Below, one piece after another: positions 60,940 to 64,000 of a stretch of DNA of 64,000 nucleotides (its first letter is position 1; the number at the start of each line of letters is the position of its first letter). A program made the translations under genes and the position numbers. The notes under the pieces were generated by a model. It did no database searches. It saw only the letters and a program-made list of their open reading frames with translations, and was not told the origin of the DNA. This DNA comes from CAVVMA01 sp963788205. Its GTDB lineage: Bacteria; Desulfobacterota; Binatia; Binatales; Binataceae. The stretch spans positions 806,001 through 870,000 of the forward strand of contig CAWBGG010000002.1 in the NCBI GenBank assembly GCA_963788205.1. The letters run 5' to 3'.

Positions 60940-61300
60940 ACTGCAGCCGAAAAGCGCTTTGTTTTGCTCGCGATGCGGCCAGCCGGTGATCGTAGAGGGA
61001 GCGAGCTTCTGCAAGGAATGTGGCGAGCCGCTGGTCCAGGAGCATCTGCGCCGCGCGCGCGATCTGGGATGGAAACCGCTGATCGCCGCTGCGCTCAGCA
61101 TGGTACCCGGCTTAGGCCATCTCTACCGGGGGCGGCCGTTTCGCGGCTTGCTTTGGTTCGTCGGAGTTCTAGTCGCATACGGGGCGCCGCCGCTGGGCTA
61201 TATCCTGCATATGATCTGTGCCGCCAGCGCCGCCTCGATAGGAACCGGCCGCGACGCCGATTTGACGGCGCGTCGGCGCCGTACGCGCGCATGGTCGTAG
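60932..61300 (+). CDS. zinc-ribbon membrane protein
   Basis: GTG 60932 opens a 122-residue protein with CSRCGQPVIVEGASFCKECG, a double zinc-ribbon, then a hydrophobic C-terminal half (LIAAALSMVPGLGHLYRGRP and LLWFVGVLVAYGAPPLGY). TM2-like YRG-x-x-x-R-G turn resembles small membrane proteins with zinc heads. It overlaps the FHA gene and precedes the kinase. Confidence 0.75.
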   Translation: MPELQPKSALFCSRCGQPVIVEGASFCKECGEPLVQEHLRRARDLGWKPLIAAALSMVPGLGHLYRGRPFRGLLWFVGVLVAYGAPPLGYILHMICAASAASIGTGRDADLTARRRRTRAWS

Positions 61301-61363
61301 CGAGCCGTGGCGAGATAAGATAAAAGGAACGGGCTCGATTCCCTTCAATCGGCCTGCCAGCAG

Positions 61364-62851
61364 ATGCTGAACGCGAACGAGATAGTCGGCGGGCGCTACA
61401 AAGTCGTCAAGCCGCTGGGCGGCGGCGGCATGAAGCTGGTCTACCTGGCTGAGGACCTGCGGCTCGCGTCGCGTCGCTGCGCGCTGGCCGAGATGGTCGA
61501 CAGCTTCACCAGCCCGGACATGCAGCAGCAGGCCGTGGCGGCCTTCCAGCGCGAGGCCGACATGCTCGCGCAGCTCAGCAACGATCATATCCCCCGAGTC
61601 TTCGATCGCTTCAGCGAGCAGAACCATCATTACCTGGTGATGGAATATATCGAGGGCGTCACGCTGGAGGAGGAGCTGAAGAAGGCCCACGGCAAGCTCG
61701 CCGACACCCAGGTAATCGATATCGCGCTGCAGGTGCTCGACACCCTGATCTATCTGCACGGCCTGGTGCCGCCGGTGGTCTACCGCGATCTGAAACCGTC
61801 CAACGTGATGCTGACCCCGAGCGAGCAGGCCAAGTTGATTGACTTCGGTATCGCGCGTTTCTTCCTGCCGCACAGCGCGGCGACGATGATCGGCACGCAA
61901 GGCTATGCGCCCCCGGAGCAATATCGCGGCAAGGCCGAGACCCGGTCCGATCTGTACGCGCTCGGTGCGACGATGCATCACGCGCTTTCCGGCCGCGATC
62001 CCACCACCGAGCCGCCGTTCAGCTTTCCGCCGCTGAGCCAGGTCGCGCCCCAGGTCGCTCCCGCGCTGGCTGCGCTGGTCGATTACGCGCTCGCCTATGA
62101 TCTCGAGCGGCGGATTGCCGATGCGCCGGAGTTCAAGCGCCGCCTGCTGGAGGTCAAAAGCGGCGTCGTGAGCAACCCGGCCGTCGGCGGCGGGAGCGCG
62201 CTGGCGGCGCCCGTCCCGAACAACGCGCCCGCGCAAGCTGGATCGTTACCGACGATTCTGAACAATCCGATCGAGATTCTCTGTCCGCGCTGCGTTCGCC
62301 ACGTTCCCGCTGACTCCGGATTTTGTTCGTTCTGTGGCAACGATCTGCGCGGCGTGACGGAAGGCGGCGCAGCCGCGGCCGAGACGGTTATCCTGTCCGA
62401 TCGCCCGCCCGCCGTTCCGACGTCCGACCATGAGTATCGCCGTCAGCATCGTGAGCATCGGCATCGGCTTCGGCATCGCCTGCCGCTGCGCACCGCGATG
62501 ATCGTCGCCGCGCTGCTGGCGGTGCTGTTGGGCCTCAGGCTGATCACCACGATGCACAACGCCGACACCGGATCCGAGGAAGGGGGCTTGCCGCCGACGG
62601 GTCCCGAGGCCGCCGAACCGTTGCATCGCACGCCGCGGGAGATATTTCTGCGGCAAGTCCTCGACATGCAGGGCTATCGCTCGGTGCATTTCCAGATCGT
62701 CAACGGCAATACCCTCGAGCTGTGGGGCACGGTGCCAACGTCTTTTGATCGAATAGCGGTCCAGAACATGGCGGCCACGGTCACCGGCCTGGTCTCGCTC
62801 GACGATCACATGAAAGTCGAACGCGCCGACCCTTTCGGCGATCCCGGCTAG
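61364..62851 (+). CDS. Ser/Thr protein kinase with WNK-like lysine, zinc ribbon, TM and BON-like tail
   Basis: The kinase domain (1-260) shows YRDLKPSNVML (catalytic loop) and LIDFGIARFF (DFG). The glycine loop is LGGGGMKLVYLAED with Lys, while the beta3 position expected to be V-A-I-K is CALAEM. The active Lys therefore appears to be in the loop, as in WNK kinases. A zinc ribbon (CPRCVRHVPADSGFCSFCGN), one TM helix (IVAALLAVLLGLRLITTM) and a BON-like C-terminal domain follow. The TAG stop lies in a MITE arm. Confidence 0.85.
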   Translation: MLNANEIVGGRYKVVKPLGGGGMKLVYLAEDLRLASRRCALAEMVDSFTSPDMQQQAVAAFQREADMLAQLSNDHIPRVFDRFSEQNHHYLVMEYIEGVTLEEELKKAHGKLADTQVIDIALQVLDTLIYLHGLVPPVVYRDLKPSNVMLTPSEQAKLIDFGIARFFLPHSAATMIGTQGYAPPEQYRGKAETRSDLYALGATMHHALSGRDPTTEPPFSFPPLSQVAPQVAPALAALVDYALAYDLERRIADAPEFKRRLLEVKSGVVSNPAVGGGSALAAPVPNNAPAQAGSLPTILNNPIEILCPRCVRHVPADSGFCSFCGNDLRGVTEGGAAAAETVILSDRPPAVPTSDHEYRRQHREHRHRLRHRLPLRTAMIVAALLAVLLGLRLITTMHNADTGSEEGGLPPTGPEAAEPLHRTPREIFLRQVLDMQGYRSVHFQIVNGNTLELWGTVPTSFDRIAVQNMAATVTGLVSLDDHMKVERADPFGDPG

Positions 62852-63007
62852 TGCCGTTCCAACTATTTGCGCCTAGAGGGGCGGCTCCGATGCATCGGTA
62901 TGGCCTGCCCCGTTCGATGCGCCTGAAGCGAGCACCGGCGACGCGAAAACGGGCGGGCTGGAACGGGACTCGCCACGATTCGGAACAACGAGTTGGAACG
63001 GCACTAG
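62848..63007. mobile_element. MITE-like element with perfect 17-bp inverted ends
   Basis: CTAGTGCCGTTCCAACT (62848-62864) and AGTTGGAACGGCACTAG (62991-63007) are perfect inverted copies enclosing 126 bases without a gene. CTAG at each outer edge may be a target duplication. The kinase gene ends inside the left arm. A non-autonomous transposable element is the best reading. Confidence 0.7.
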
Positions 63008-63017
63008 ACAGGCGCCC

Positions 63018-63698
63018 TTGAGCAAGACAGCCGGATCGCCGCTGGTCGATCTGCACGTTCACACCAGGCTTTCCGCCGATTCCAACGTCGATGCGGAAGC
63101 CTACATGCAGGCGCTCGCGCGCGCCGGCAATCCGCTCACCGCGATCTGCTTCACCGAGCATCGGCTCTATCCCACCGATGCGGACACCGACCGGCTCTAC
63201 GCGGAGCTTTCGTCGCGTTTCGGTGTCGCGATCTTCAAGGGCGTCGAGGCGGATACCGATCTCGGCCATCTGCTGTTGTTCGGCTTGACGCCCGCGTTGC
63301 TCAGCCGCTTCGACCTCGGACAGCGGATGCTCCGCAGCCACAGCGTGATCGAAGTGGTCCACGGCGAGGGGGGCGTGGCGATTCCATCGCATCCGTTCCG
63401 CGACTCGGGCTTCGGACCGCGGCTCGACGAGTTGCTGGCGCAGGTTGGTCCGGCTCTGGGCGTTATCGAGGCGGTCAACGGACAGAACACGCAGGCTCAA
63501 AACGAGCAGGCGATCATCGCGGCGGAGAAGCTGGGGCTGTCCGCGGTGGGCGGCAGCGACGCGCACTTCGCCAGCGACGACTGGTTCCTGACCTGCGCCA
63601 CGGAATTGGAACGCGAGGTGAGCACGGTCGCAGACTTGTGCGCGGAACTCCGCGCCGGCCGCGCGCGCCCGCATGTATTCGCGCGGGCGGAAGCGTAG
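63018..63698 (+). CDS. PHP-domain metal-dependent phosphoesterase
   Basis: DLHVHTRLSADSNVDAEAY carries the first metal-binding His pair; CFTEHRLYP and AIPSHPFRDSGFG and GGSDAHF carry the remaining ligands of a PHP fold. The 226-residue size fits stand-alone PHP phosphatases. The TTG start lies 10 bases after the MITE right arm. Confidence 0.85.
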   Translation: MSKTAGSPLVDLHVHTRLSADSNVDAEAYMQALARAGNPLTAICFTEHRLYPTDADTDRLYAELSSRFGVAIFKGVEADTDLGHLLLFGLTPALLSRFDLGQRMLRSHSVIEVVHGEGGVAIPSHPFRDSGFGPRLDELLAQVGPALGVIEAVNGQNTQAQNEQAIIAAEKLGLSAVGGSDAHFASDDWFLTCATELEREVSTVADLCAELRAGRARPHVFARAEA

Positions 63699-63703
63699 GG
63701 CGC

Positions 63704-64000
63704 CTACGCGCCCGCCAGTTCGTACTGGAAGCGGCGCAGGTCGGCGGGGCGGCCGGCCACGATCATCAGGTTGCCGGCCCTAAGCCGCCGGTTAGGATCG
63801 ACGATCACGAAGCCGGCCTCAGGGTCACTGCCGTCCTGCAAGGCGAGCACGGTTACGCCGAACTTGGCCCGCGGATCGAGCGCGCGCAGCGTGTTGCCGT
63901 CGGCGGTCGGCGGGACTGTGACGCGCGCGACGCGGTAGCCCGTGGCCCAGAAGATCCCGTCGTCCGGGGCCTGGAGCGTCGACAATGAAACCGCCACCCG
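63704..64000 (-). CDS. RCK_C/TrkA_C-domain protein, N-terminus beyond window
   Basis: The minus-strand frame runs off the right edge. The visible 97 residues, VARVTVPPTADGNTLRALDP and FGVTVLALQDG with RLRAGNLMIVAGRPADLRRF, form a TrkA_C domain that senses ligands in K+ channels or transporters. The full protein lies beyond 64000. Confidence 0.75.
   Translation of the reverse strand, partial: RVAVSLSTLQAPDDGIFWATGYRVARVTVPPTADGNTLRALDPRAKFGVTVLALQDGSDPEAGFVIVDPNRRLRAGNLMIVAGRPADLRRFQYELAGA

Overview
The window is high-GC bacterial chromosome with densely packed genes, many GTG/TTG starts and ATGA-type stop/start overlaps. NtrC-type sigma-54 signalling, a lipoprotein with a BamE-like motif and an 11-gene complex I operon suggest a Gram-negative, deltaproteobacteria- or Binatota-like lineage. 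The sequence alone does not fix the taxon. No rRNA, tRNA or CRISPR array was found.

Layout. 1-2620: the tail of a methyltransferase and a DHA2-type efflux pump. 2590-7638: a decayed island of about 5 kb between 48-bp direct repeats. It holds two integrase remnants, AlpA-like and HTH remnants, an HNH protein, kinase debris, a nucleotidyltransferase pair and an orphan HigA. It separates the efflux gene from a trans-aconitate-type methyltransferase with which it was once translationally coupled. 8442-10417: isoaspartyl peptidase and small zinc-ribbon genes. 10589-21101: nuoABCDHIJKLMN without nuoEFG. 21138-23018: VOC protein, PNPOx-like protein and purU. 23424-27866: an accessory stretch with a zincin-like protein, a ribbon-helix-helix protein between two terminators, an IS1-type transposase, a proteasome-fold protein and IS-end-like repeats.

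27867-30547: split NAD synthetase (nitrilase plus nadE) and rsmI. 30549-34371: a second accessory patch with higBA, an ankyrin protein and a resolvase remnant. It is bracketed by inverted copies of the rsmI 3' end. 34377-45195: housekeeping genes aroQ, accB, accC, DUF1573, a permuted papain-like enzyme, nitroreductase, rhodanese, cobalamin adenosyltransferase, an oxidoreductase, hisC, queuosine salvage and pth. 45248-50388: a broken nuclease-like gene, a RelE/HTH toxin-antitoxin pair, tyrS, a metallopeptidase/XRE pair and a lipoprotein. 50620-57939: a cyclotransferase-like gene, a two-component system, a CYCGC protein, nrtR-nadA, a CADD-type oxygenase and a GST. 58076-59627: a two-gene cassette with a HEPN-like protein between perfect 40-bp repeats. 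59647-64000: a membrane FHA protein, a zinc ribbon, a Ser/Thr kinase with a WNK-like lysine arrangement, a MITE-like element, a PHP protein and a partial RCK_C/TrkA_C protein.

NAD metabolism recurs: nadA with the regulator NrtR, nadE with its nitrilase, and a complex I whose NADH module is not encoded here. Four genes (accB, accC, tyrS, higB) each carry a single-base frameshift. As three of them are normally essential, uncorrected sequencing error is the likeliest cause, and other apparent pseudogenes should be read with that in mind.
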